From the NCBI GenBank assembly GCA_028865235.1, contig CP114561.1:1508001-1572000 (forward strand): 64,000 nt of DNA, written 5' to 3'. Positions 51,674 through 61,227 of the stretch are shown piece after piece; positions within the stretch are counted from its first letter, which is position 1, and each line of letters opens with the position of its first letter. The translations under genes and the position numbers were made by a program. Source of the DNA: Candidatus Manganitrophus sp. Lineage in GTDB: Bacteria > Nitrospirota > Nitrospiria > SBBL01 > Manganitrophaceae. Under the pieces are notes generated by a model, which made no database searches, had not been told where the DNA came from, and worked only from the letters and a program-made list of their open reading frames with translations.

Positions 51674-53001
51674 TTAATCGTTTCTTATTTCGAATTCTTG
51701 AATAGAAGGAATTTTAATTCTCTCCAGATTCAACCCCTCCGGCGCCGGCGCCCTCTCGGCGCTCATCAGCAGATGAACGATCTCCCGGTGGCCCCGCTCC
51801 CGGGCGTGAACGAGCGCCGTTTTTCCCATGTCGTCGGCGGCGTCGATTTGGGCGCCGCGCGCGATCAACAGGCTGACGATTTCCATATGGCCGTGCGTCG
51901 CCGCCGCGATCAAGGGGGTCTGCCCCTCTTTCCCCCGCGCATGAACGTCGGCCCCCCTCCAGGAGCAGCGCCGCCGTTTCCGGATCGCCGCCGCTCGCGG
52001 CGATGAAAAGCGGCGACTCTTCCGTCAAGGTCCTGGCGTTGACGTCGGCGCCCCGTTCGATCAGCAGATCGACGACGTTTATTTTGCGCGCCATCGTCGC
52101 TTCGATCAGCGGGGTTTCGCCGCCGAAGACACGGGCGTCGACAGGCGCCCCCGCGTCGAGCAAAAGGGAGACGATACCGGCATCCCCCCCTGCGCCGCCG
52201 CCCGAAGCGCCGCGCCGTCGGGGCGCGCGCCCCGCTCCAGCAAAAGGCGGACGACATCGAGACGGCCCCCCTTTGCGGCGGCCGCCAACACCGTTCCATG
52301 AAGATCGACCGACGCATTGGGATTGGCGCCGTGATCGAGAAGAAACGTCACCGCCGCCCCCGGCCCCGAAGGGCCGCGGCGCCGAGGGGGGTCGATCCGC
52401 TCGGGGTCCGCGCCTCCGCATCGACGCCGGCGTCGAGCAGAAGACGAAGGACTTCCAGATGTCCCGATTCGGCCGCCGATGCAAAGGCGACCACCTTTTC
52501 TTCATAGGGAACATCGTCGATTTTTTCGAGGAGCATCCGGAGGGTGTCGGCATAGCCGTTCATCGCGGCGGCGGTCACCGAGGTCATCCCCCTTTTCTCC
52601 TTTTCGCACGCCCTCGCCCCGGCCTTGAGCAGAACCCGCGCGGCGTCGGTCCGGCCGTTGGAAGCGGCCCAGACCAACGCCGATTGCGCCCGGCTGCCGG
52701 CGCCGCAGAGATCGGCGCCGCTGTCGAGCAGCCGCTCGACCACGGCGACATGTCCGTTTCCGGCCGCCCAGATCAACGCCGTCCGGCCGCTTTTGTCTTG
52801 GACGTTCGGATTCATTCCCGCCTGAAGAAAAAGGTCGACCGTTTCGGCCTCTCCCCGCCGGACCTGTTCGATGAATCCCGCGGTGGAAAAGGAGACATTC
52901 GCCTCTTCAAGCTGCTGGCGGATCAACGCCTGGTCCTGCCCCGCCGCGAGGAGGGGGAACGCGAGCAGCGCGACCCAAACAACCGGCCCTCTAAAAGTCA
53001 T
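51674..53001 (-). CDS. Exported ankyrin-repeat protein (three frameshifts)
   Basis: ATG 53001 follows CCGGAGGTTTCT. A signal peptide (WVALLAFPLLAAGQDQ) is followed by about 11 ankyrin repeats, e.g. DKSGRTALIWAAGNGHVAVV, GVDAEARTPSGSTPLGAAAL and GETPLIEATMARKINVVDLL. Three shifts interrupt it: C5 52357-52361, C7 52184-52190 and C6 51952-51957, the last needing two bases to keep the 33-residue period. Repair gives about 443 residues. Ankyrin proteins bind other proteins; a signal peptide implies the periplasm or surface. Partner unknown. Confidence 0.7.
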
Positions 53002-53095
53002 AGAAACCTCCGGTTCGATGTTTCTCTCAGACAACACGATTTTTTTTCGTTTGTCAATCATGGAATTGATTTTCGGAATTCGAACGATCTCCCCC

Positions 53096-53127
53096 ATTCC
53101 TCATCCGTCATTCTCCATTCCTCATTG
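53096..53127. repeat. AT-rich 'attcctcatt' repeat cluster
   Basis: cattcctcatccgtcattct and following attcctcatt, in the divergent gap before the HDOD gene. Confidence 0.5.
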
Positions 53128-53213
53128 AAGCGACGCTCCGTCTTCATTCTTATTGTAATTTGACGATTTTTCATTCGCATGATATCCATGCAGGGAATAC
53201 CGGGAGGATTGTG

Positions 53214-54439
53214 ATGAACATTTATCTGGTGCGGCATCCGATTTTCAATCGGATGGAGGAGGTGGTCGGCTACGAGGTGCACTTTCGGGACGGCCTCGGC
53301 GGGACGGTCGGAAGCATCAGCCCCGACCAGGCGGCCTCAAAAGTGGCCGACGCCCTCTATCTGCTCGGAATCAACGAAGTCAGCGGGGGGAAAAAGGCCT
53401 TCGTTCCCCTGACCCGCAACCTCCTGCTGCAGGAGGCGGCGACGGTGCTGCCGGCCGACCAAACGGCGGTGGAATTGCTGGAAGAGATGGAGGCCGACGC
53501 CGCGGTGCTGACCGCCTGCCGGAACCTGAAGCAAGCGGGGATCCCGCTGGTCCTCGGCGCCTATGCCCTGCAGCCGCAACACGCGAGCCTGCTGTCGCTG
53601 GCCGACATTATCAAAGTCGACGGCGCGCCGGAAAAGGGGGTTCGGGGCCGGTTGACCGGCGCGACGCAGATCCTGGCCGCCAAGCTGGAAAGCCGCGCCG
53701 CGTTTGAGGAAGCGATGACGGCGGGGGCGCATCTTTTCCAAGGGGGTTTTTCAGCAGGCCGGTGCTGGTGACGGGGAAAGAGATCCCCGGCTTTAAGCTC
53801 AACTACCTTCGGATTCTGGAAGAGATCCAGCGGCCCGAGCTCGATTTCGACAAGCTTGAAAAAATCCTCAAACTGGAAATGTCGCTCTCCTACAAGCTCC
53901 TTCGCTATATGAATTCGGCCTTCTTCGGCTGGCAGATGGAGATCCAATCGATCAAACATGCCCTCGTCATGCTCGGAGAGACCGGGTTTCGGCGATGGGC
54001 CTCTTTCATCGCGATGGCCGGACTCGCCAAGGACAAGCCGCCCGAGCTGGTCTTTCAATCGACCTTGCGGGGCCGGTTTCTGGAGCTGCTCGCCCCGTCG
54101 TTCCGGATGGCCCATCGGTCCGAAGATCTCTTCTTGATGGGGATGCTCTCTCTGATCGACGGGCTGGTGAACCGGCCGATGGCCGAGGTGTTGCAGGAAA
54201 TGCCGATTGCGCAGGACATTAAGAATGCCTTGCTCGGGGAGGGGGAAGGCCGGCTGAACGATCTTTACCGGCTCAGCCTCTCTTACCTGGAAGCGAACTG
54301 GGGAGCGTTCGAAGCCCTGGCGCAAAAACTGGGGATCGACGCGCTGGCAATCCCCGAATGCTACACCGCCGCCCTCGCCTGGGCCACCGAGCACTTCCAG
54401 GGAATACCGACGCAGGAAAAAGAACCGATTAAGAATTAG
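53214..54439 (+). CDS. EAL-like plus HDOD signalling protein (one frameshift)
   Basis: ATG 53214 follows GGGAGGA. About 408 residues in the YuxH-type order: a degenerate EAL-like domain (IYLVRHPIFNRMEEVVGYEV, DIIKVDGAPEKG) that lacks the EAL triad, then an HDOD domain (LSYKLLRYMNSAFFGW, HALVMLGETGFRRWASFIAM). The T5/G5 run 53742-53751 needs one base to give LFQGGFFSRPVLVTGKEI, as in homologues. HDOD proteins signal without phosphohydrolase activity; the EAL-like part probably only binds ligand. Cytoplasmic. Divergent from the ankyrin gene. Confidence 0.8.
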
Positions 54440-54465
54440 GAATGACGGATTAAGAATTCAAAAAA
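54433..54465. repeat. AT-rich 'aattaggaat' repeat cluster
   Basis: ttaagaattaggaatgacgg and following ttaagaattc, downstream of the HDOD gene. Confidence 0.5.
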
Positions 54466-54536
54466 CCGATAAGTCCACGAGACCTTCTAATCTCTCCGCT
54501 CTGAATTGATCTTTAAATTCCAATTCCGAATTGCAT

Positions 54537-55106
54537 TCAGTAGTAGACATTCCATCGCGCGGTGAGGAGAAGGGTCCGGCCGTCGATGTTGTCCCGAACG
54601 CGCGGGTCGTCCGATTCATAACGGATGAAACGCTCCGCAATTCCAAAGCCGATGGAAGTCCGCGCGTCGCTGAAGTAATCAAACCCCAGGCCGATGTCGG
54701 GTCCGTGCCCCTTTAGGCGAACCTGATCCGAGAGAAGCTCCGCTTCGATGCCGTACCACCCCCAGCCGACCTGAACATAGGGACGAAACCCTTCGAATTG
54801 AAAAAAGGCATATTCCACCCCGGCGGCCAACTGATAATTTCTTGAATCGCCGTAACCGGCCCGCAGCTCGACGGAGACCGGGGTGGAAGAGGCATACCCC
54901 CCGCGCAGGCCGAGCGTCGTGCCATTTCCGTCGAGATCTCCCTGATAGGTCTGATAACCGGCTTGAAGTCCGAGGTAAGGGCCCTCTTGTGCCGAAGAGG
55001 GTTGAGCGGCAACGAGCAAACAGAGGATCCCTCCGGCCAGGAACCATTTCGGATGAAGAAACATCGCACGCAATCCCTTGATGAGCAACGCAGGCTGAGA
55101 CAACAT
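54537..55106 (-). CDS. Outer-membrane beta-barrel protein
   Basis: 189 residues; GGGGAG precedes ATG 55106. A leader (FLAGGILCLLVAAQPSSAQE) ends in a cleavage site, then beta strands YLGLQAGYQTYQGDL, TLGLRGGYASSTPVS, YVQVGWGWYGIEAE and LLLTARWNVYY with a terminal Tyr. Frame intact. OmpW/OprF-like barrel of the small type; ligand unknown. A second in-frame Met (55064) could be the real start; either gives the same mature protein. Similar in style to the 5799 barrel but not clearly homologous. Confidence 0.75.
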   Translation of the reverse strand: MLSQPALLIKGLRAMFLHPKWFLAGGILCLLVAAQPSSAQEGPYLGLQAGYQTYQGDLDGNGTTLGLRGGYASSTPVSVELRAGYGDSRNYQLAAGVEYAFFQFEGFRPYVQVGWGWYGIEAELLSDQVRLKGHGPDIGLGFDYFSDARTSIGFGIAERFIRYESDDPRVRDNIDGRTLLLTARWNVYY

Positions 55107-55306
55107 GTCGACTCCCCGACCGATTATTGATTTTTATTCATCCTTTGCGAAAACCGAGGCGCTGTTTACTCGCACCGGCTAAAAATCGCTGGGAGTATAC
55201 GTCTTTATGAGGAAGAGATCAATGCCGCAGTTCTTTTCTTCCAACCCTTGACGCCGATCAGGCCGCTCTGATATATACGATAGTTCAATTGCCTTAGGAG
55301 GAATCC

Positions 55307-55924
55307 ATGTCCGACATTTATCGTGAGGGGCACCGGAAGTTGCAAGCGCAGTTCGACACCCGCCGGATGGCCGACCGGCTGGACGAAGCGATCGTGAGAG
55401 ACCGCTTCGATGAAGAGGATACCGAGTTCATCCGGGGGCTCGATATGTTCTTCCTGGCGACCGTGGATGACCGCGGGCATCCGACCTGCTCTTACAAAGC
55501 GGGGGAGCCGGGGTTCGTCCGGGTGGTCGATCCCCGCACGTTGGCCTTTCCCAACTACGACGGCAACGGGATGTATCTTTCGATGGGGAACATCGCCGCG
55601 ACCCGGCAGGTGGGGATGCTCTTTATCGATTTCGAAAACCAGACCCGGATGCGGGTGCAAGGCGAGGCGACGATCGACGCGAACGATCCGCTGATGGCCG
55701 AGTATCCCGAAGCACAGTTCATCGTCCGGGTGAAGGCCCGCGAGGTCTTCCCGAACTGTCCCCGCTACATCCACCAGATGCACCGGGTGAAGCGCTCCGA
55801 CTTCGTCCCCAAGGCCGGCTGCGAGACCCCCGTCCCCGGGTGGAAGACAAGAGAGTGGGTGAGCGACGTCCTCCCGCAGAAAGACCCCGCGCGAGATCCG
55901 TCCCGGAAAAAACAGGAGCGGTGA
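55307..55924 (+). CDS. Pyridoxamine phosphate oxidase-like FMN protein
   Basis: 205 residues of the PNPOx split-barrel fold: FLATVDDRGHPTCSYKAGEP, LAFPNYDGNGMYLSMGNI and VGMLFIDFENQTRMRVQGEA. These match the general pyridoxamine 5'-phosphate oxidase family of small FMN-binding oxidoreductases. The specific PdxH residues are not all present, so I do not call it PdxH; a general stress or F420/FMN-dependent reductase is likely. Ribosome site TTAGGAGG before ATG 55307. C-terminal basic tail. Cytoplasmic. Confidence 0.85.
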   Translation: MSDIYREGHRKLQAQFDTRRMADRLDEAIVRDRFDEEDTEFIRGLDMFFLATVDDRGHPTCSYKAGEPGFVRVVDPRTLAFPNYDGNGMYLSMGNIAATRQVGMLFIDFENQTRMRVQGEATIDANDPLMAEYPEAQFIVRVKAREVFPNCPRYIHQMHRVKRSDFVPKAGCETPVPGWKTREWVSDVLPQKDPARDPSRKKQER

Positions 55925-56019
55925 TATCCCCGAAATATTGACTCTTTTAAAAGAGTTGACGTAAACTGACCGGCGGAATGATCGGGAGATTTCCGATTCA
56001 AACAGGAGAATCCACCCCC

Positions 56020-58643
56020 ATGCAGAGAGACCTTTGCAACCCCACGGCGCTGGCCGGCCGGCATCTGTTTCCTTTTTCTTATTTCATCATCAGCCTTTTG
56101 ATCGGATCGCTGGTCCTCGCCGGTTGTGACGGCAACGGGGGGAGCGACAACGATCCCGCGCCGACAGGAACCGCCTCCGGCAAGCTGACCGTTCCCCCGG
56201 ACAACACATTGGAGGTGGAGCCGAACGACACCCTACTACAGGCCCAGCCTGTTTCCAACACCATGAATGTCTCGGGAAGTGCAACGGAGTCGGACCCGGG
56301 ATTTAGTCTCTCCATCCCCAATAATCCGCAGCCGATTATCATCACAGTGGCAGACCTCTATCGTGTGGAAACAACCGGCCCAATCCGGGTCACCATGAGT
56401 ATCGCGGCGGAAGATCCGACTGCGAATGATTTAGACCTTTTTTTGATGAATGCGGACGGCACCCTTCCAACCGATCCTGACGAACTTCCAAATCGTATCT
56501 CGGCCGGACTCGTCTCGACTGAAATCGTTGAGAGCACCGGTGCTGGAACTTTCTTCATCGGAGTCAATGTCTTTCAGGGACAGAGCGCCTATGTTCTCGA
56601 TATCACCCCAATCGGGGGCCTCTCTTCCACCGGCTTAGAGCCGATCCCGGCAGGAGCGGAGTTTGTTCCGGGCGAAGTATTGGTAAAGCTGAAGAAAGAT
56701 GCGTCGGGAACCCGTCGGAAGAGCACCGACTTTGCAGCCCGTCATGGGTTAACACCAAAGCAGTCCCTGCCGCAGGGGGTCGAGTTGATGCAGGTGGCGC
56801 TACCCTCTCCACGCTTACAAAAAGGAGAGCATTCAAAATATAAAACCATAAACAGCGAGGCAAATGAGCTGAAAGCAGTAATGATCGATACCATCCGGCG
56901 ACTGCAAAGAGAACCCGATGTGCTCTATGCCGAACCCAATTTTATCCGGAGACCTTTGTCACCCCCAACGACACGCACTTTCCGAAGCAGTGGCATTATG
57001 AATTGATTAACCTTCCTCAGGCATGGGACGTGACGAAAGGGAGCAACAACATTGTTGTCGCAGTTCTGGATACAGGTGTGCTGTTCGATCATCCAGACTT
57101 GGGACGATTTGGAATTGATCCAAATGGAAGACTGATCGACGGCTTTGATTTTATCAGTGATCCTGAAAGTTCGGGGGATCCTGACGGCGTGGTCGATTCA
57201 GATGCAACCGATGTGGGCGATGATCCCCGGGGCGTCAGCAGCAGCTTTCATGGAACCCATGTGGCCGGAACTATCGGTGCCGCAACAAACAATGGAGGCG
57301 GCGTAGCGGGCGTTACGTGGGAAACGAGAATTATGCCGCTTCGTGTCTTGGGAAGAAAGGGCGGAAGTGATGCCGACATCGCACAGGCAATCCTGTATGC
57401 CGCCGGCGGGGAAGATGAAAATACTCCAAAACGCGCTCACATTATCAATATGAGCCTTGGCGGCCAAGGCTTTAGTCAAACGATGCAGGATGCGATCACC
57501 AAGGCGAGAAATAAAGGGGTGATCGTCGTGGCGGCAGCCGGCAATGAGAATACCAGCGCATTGACATCGCCCGCCGGTCTAGACGGGGTGATTTCGGTCT
57601 CCGCGGTCGATCTCAACGCAAGGAAGGCCCCCTATTCCAATTTCGGATCGAAGGTCGATGTGGCCGCGCCGGGCGGAAACACGTCAGCCGATCTGAACGG
57701 CGACAATTTCGCAGACGGAGTCTTAAGCACGCTGGGGGATGATACGGGTGATTTCTTCTTTAGGTTCTATCAGGGAACATCGATGGCCGCTCCGCATGTC
57801 GCAGGGGTGCTGGCGTTGATGCTTGCCGTGAATGATCAATTAACTCCGGCTGATATTGACCAGCTTCTCGCAGGGACCCACCCGGGTACCACCCAGCGGA
57901 TTACGCGAGATCTCGGCGCCACCGGTCGGGACAATGACTATGGCCATGGATTGATCGATGCTGCGCTGGCCGTGCAGGCCGCCGGTGAGGTTCAAGGGGG
58001 CGGGAACGTTCCCCCTCCGACCACCCCGATTCTCAGCGTCTCCACCACCTCGCTTGATTTCAGCAATTACATCAACACGCTCCAGATCAATATCACCAAT
58101 GCGGGGATCGGGACCCTCAACATCACCGAAATCACCGATAACGCCCCCTGGCTGACGGTCAGCCCGACGTCCGGAACGGCGCCGCTGACGGTGATCGCCA
58201 CCGTCGATCGAACGGGCCTTGCGGATGGAAATTACGATGCAACGATCACCATCAACACCGATGCCGGACAGGCCATGGTCAGCGTGCAGATGACCGTCGG
58301 TGGGGCGACGCAGGGGAATGTCGGGACCGTTTTTGTTTTGGTACTCGACGAAGGGTTCAATACCATCTCGGAAACAGAAACAAGCCTCGCTCTAAATTAT
58401 GTCTTTAACATCCCGAACACACCAGGGGGAACCTATACCATTGTGGCGGGGACCGATCGGGACGACGACGGCTTTATCTGCGACCTCGAAGACGCCTGTG
58501 GATCGTTCCCAGAGCCGGTGACCATTACATCGGGAGAAGATCGGGCGGGCATTGAAATTCTTATGGCAGAGCTTGCTTCGCCCCAGCGCGCCAAGGCTGC
58601 GCCCGGCGGGACTCCCGGCAAAAAATTCAGGCGGCTTCAGTGA
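56020..58643 (+). CDS. Subtilisin-type (S8) lipoprotein protease (one frameshift)
   Basis: ATG 56020 follows CAGGAGAA. Lipobox in GSLVLAGCDG. Domains: PPC-like beta-sandwich (LEVEPNDTLLQAQPVS), an inhibitor I9-type prodomain (GEVLVKLKKDA), then a catalytic S8 domain: VVAVLDTGVLFDHPDL (Asp), SSFHGTHVAGTIGAA (His) and FYQGTSMAAPHVAGVLALML (Ser), and a BACON/Fn3-like C-terminal domain (ISVSTTSLDFSNY). The GG at 56948-56949 lacks one base; adding it gives FIRETFVTPNDTHFPKQWHY. About 875 residues, a secreted or outer-surface protease. Confidence 0.85.
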
Positions 58644-59142
58644 GCAGGAACAGCACCCCCCGCGGCCGGGGATTTTTTTGGCTCCTCTGGGCGGTCATCT
58701 TCGCCGTGGGCGCTTGCGCCGCTTCCAAGGTGAAATACAGCATTATCGACCAAGGGGTCCATTCCGGAAAACAATCCCCTTCTCTTCGATTCGAGGTCGT
58801 CGACCGGGAAGCGCTGTTTGAGGCCCTCTTCACGGAAATCCATTCCGGCCGGCTTCCTCCGCCTTCTCCCCCCAAGATTGATTTCGAAAAGTCGCTCGTC
58901 GTTTTTGTCTCCACGGAAGAGAAGCCGTCGGCGGGATACCGGATCGTTGTCGATGAAGTGACCCGAGACGATGAGACCTTGCGTGTGAAAATCAGGGTAG
59001 AGGCCCCCCCGCGGACCAATTCCAGGCGACCGTGATGACCCGGCCGTACGTCCTGATCAAAATCAAAAAAGAGCCCGAGATAGAAAAGATCGCCCTGGTC
59101 GACGACAAAGGCAACGTGGTTCAGTCGCTCCCCATTCGGTAA
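58640..59142 (+). CDS. PrcB-like protease-associated lipoprotein (one frameshift)
   Basis: GTG 58640 overlaps the protease stop (GTGA). A hydrophobic leader (FFWLLWAVIFAVGACAASKV) has a possible lipobox (AVGAC). The mature domain has SLVVFVSTEEKPSAGYRIVV, the pattern of the PrcB C-terminal domain that binds dentilisin-type proteases. C7 59004-59010 needs one base to give VEAPPADQFQATVMTRPYVL, then IALVDDKGNVVQSLPIR and stop at 59142. Likely a stabilising or inhibitory partner of the adjacent subtilase. About 167 residues; envelope. Confidence 0.7.
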
Positions 59143-59513
59143 GAATCAATCGATCATATGAGGGCGTTTTTGGAATGGATGTGTCCATTCCTCATTCCTA
59201 ATTCTCAGATTCTTAAATTGATCTACCCCCCTCACTAAACATTTTCCTTGCGCATCTCACCCCCCGTGTGATACTCTGTGGGCAGTTTCAGAACCACGAG
59301 GCGGAATCCGCTTACATTATGATCCCTCCTCAAGAAGCGGGTTCATCCACCCTACCGATGGACTCTTACACTTCAAACGGTTCTTAAAACCAAGCAGAAA
59401 TGAGCCGCCGCGGCGCGCCGCCTCTCTATATTTATTGAGGAAGAACGCCCCGCCGGGATTTTGCTTCCATGTGGGGACCGTGGTCCCTTATGATTAATCA
59501 GGAGAAAAACAGA
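59143..59513. other. Intergenic gap before the helicase gene
   Basis: 371 bp with one attcctaatt cluster (59187-59217) and otherwise no feature I can assign. Short GC-rich segments (gccgccgcggcgcgccgcc near 59408) could pair. Confidence 0.4.
59187..59217. repeat. AT-rich 'attcctaatt' repeat cluster
   Basis: attcctcattcctaattctc and following agattcttaa. Confidence 0.6.
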
Positions 59514-60746
59514 ATGTCATTTGAGAATATGGGGCTCGCCCCCGAAATTGTTCGCGCCGTGAAATCGAGAGGTTATGAGAACCCCACACCGATTCAGTTG
59601 CAGGCCATCCCGATCATTATGATGGGGAAAGACCTCACCGGCTGCGCGCAGACCGGCACCGGGAAAACGGCCGGGTTTACCCTTCCGATCCTGCACCGGC
59701 TGCGGGAAGGAAAATCGCCCTCGCTTCGGGCGCTGGTGCTGGTGCCGACGCGGGAGTTGGCGGCGCAGGTCGATGAGAGCATCCGGACCTACGGGCGCTT
59801 CCTTCGGCTGAAAAACGAGGTGATCTTCGGCGGGGTCGGCATCCGCCCGCAGAAAGACGCGCTCCGGCGGGGGATCGATATCCTCGTCGCCACCCCGGGA
59901 AGATTGCTCGATCACATGCGCCAGGGGACGGTCAATTTTAGAAATCTGGAAGTGCTGGTGCTGGATGAGGCCGACCGGATGCTCGACATGGGATTTCTCC
60001 CCGACGTCCGGACGATCATCAAGGCCCTTCCGAAACAGCGGCAGACCCTCTTCTTCTCGGCCACCCTCTCGGGAGAGGTGAAGAAGCTCGCCGATGAGAT
60101 CTTAAACAATCCCCAACGGATCGAAGTGGCGCCGCAGGGAACCCCGGCGGAGGGGATTCGCCAGGTCGTCTACCCGGTCGATACCGGAAGAAAGCGCGAC
60201 CTGTTGATTCATCTGATGGAGCTGGAGAAAATGAGCCAGGTCCTCGTCTTCACCCGGACGAAACACCGCGCCAACGACATCGCCTCCCATCTCACAAAGA
60301 AGGGGAAGAAGGTCGCCGCGCTTCACAGCGACAAGAGCCAGGGGGCGCGGACCCAGGCGCTGGAACAATTCCGGCGCGGGGCGATTCAGGTCCTGGTGGC
60401 GACCAACATCGCCGCGCGCGGACTGGATGTAAAGGGGATCACTCACGTGGTGAATTATGAGCTGCCCGAGGCGCCGGAGGATTATGTCCACCGGATCGGG
60501 CGGACCGCCCGCGCCCAGGGAACGGGTGATGCGATCTCGCTGATGTCCCCCGCGGAACGGGGAAGCCTGCGCGACATCGAACGGCTGATCGGGTCCAAAA
60601 TCCCACAGGTTCTGGTGGCCGGATTCGAAGTGAAGGAAACCGCGGACAAATCGAAGCCGACGGCGAAGAAGCCGTTTCAATCGCATCGAAAAAAAGAAAA
60701 CGGATGGAAAGAAAACGGCTTCAAGAAGCGGACGAAGCGGTGGTAA
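59514..60746 (+). CDS. DEAD-box RNA helicase, RhlE-like
   Basis: 410 residues from ATG 59514, after CAGGAGAAAAACAG; an upstream ATG at 59469 lacks a ribosome site. All DEAD-box motifs are present: Q motif PTPIQLQAIP, I AQTGTGKT, Ia PTRELAAQV, Ib ATPGRLLDH, II DEAD, III SAT, IV VLVFTRTK, V ARGLDVKG and VI HRIGRTAR. The C-terminus is a lysine-rich tail (AKKPFQSHRKKENGWKEN). RhlE-type helicases aid ribosome assembly and RNA decay. Length is typical. Cytoplasmic; frame intact. Confidence 0.95.
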   Translation: MSFENMGLAPEIVRAVKSRGYENPTPIQLQAIPIIMMGKDLTGCAQTGTGKTAGFTLPILHRLREGKSPSLRALVLVPTRELAAQVDESIRTYGRFLRLKNEVIFGGVGIRPQKDALRRGIDILVATPGRLLDHMRQGTVNFRNLEVLVLDEADRMLDMGFLPDVRTIIKALPKQRQTLFFSATLSGEVKKLADEILNNPQRIEVAPQGTPAEGIRQVVYPVDTGRKRDLLIHLMELEKMSQVLVFTRTKHRANDIASHLTKKGKKVAALHSDKSQGARTQALEQFRRGAIQVLVATNIAARGLDVKGITHVVNYELPEAPEDYVHRIGRTARAQGTGDAISLMSPAERGSLRDIERLIGSKIPQVLVAGFEVKETADKSKPTAKKPFQSHRKKENGWKENGFKKRTKRW

Positions 60747-60789
60747 GGGGCCGCACGGACAACTGATCCCGGGGAGCATAAAATTTAAC

Positions 60790-60818
60790 TTGATTTCCCC
60801 GAAAGATCGGGATAAAAT
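60790..60818 (+). promoter_or_regulatory. Sigma70-type promoter
   Basis: TTGATT (60790-60795) and TAAAAT (60813-60818) with a 17-bp spacer, 67 nt upstream of the small ORF start at 60885. Confidence 0.65.
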
Positions 60819-60884
60819 GCGGGCTTTTTGAAGGGGCCGGCTCCACGCCGGCTCTGAAATTACAAAGCAAGGAGAGCAGGAACC

Positions 60885-61061
60885 ATGGCAACATTGATTC
60901 GAAAGTACAAGTTACCGAGCGGCCAGACCAAAGAGGATCGGATCACCGACGGAGAGCGGATCGAGCGCTACCTCGGCATGTTCGACCGCAATGATTTAAA
61001 GCAAATTGAGGCGGGTCAAAAGGTGACAATCGATAAAGACGAGTGGCAGCTCCTCCCCTAA
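60885..61061 (+). CDS. 58-residue conserved-type small protein
   Basis: ATG 60885 follows AAGGAGAGCAGG and a clear promoter and ends before a rho-independent terminator, so it is a complete small transcription unit. The 58 residues read ATLIRKYKLPSGQTKEDR, then ITDGERIERYLGMF, DRNDLKQIEAGQKVTIDK and EWQLLP. Charged, without membrane helix or cysteine. No family recognised. Strong flanking signals make this a credible gene, and it is absent from ORF lists with a 60-residue cut-off. Confidence 0.75.
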   Translation: MATLIRKYKLPSGQTKEDRITDGERIERYLGMFDRNDLKQIEAGQKVTIDKDEWQLLP

Positions 61062-61179
61062 CGCCCTCTCTCTTTCAATTTCTACTCATTCTCAAATGAT
61101 CTCCGGCAGCGATGACGAACGACACGCTCTCGAATGGATGCGGCAACCGGATGTGGGCCTAGGAGTTGGGAGAAGCGCA

Positions 61180-61210
61180 ACGGCCAGGGTGAAAACCCTG
61201 GCCGTTTTTA
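61180..61210 (+). terminator. Rho-independent terminator
   Basis: CGGCCAGGG and CCCTGGCCG pair over a TGAAAA loop, followed by TTTTTATTT. It ends the small ORF transcript. Confidence 0.9.
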
Positions 61211-61227
61211 TTTACCGCTCCACTTGA

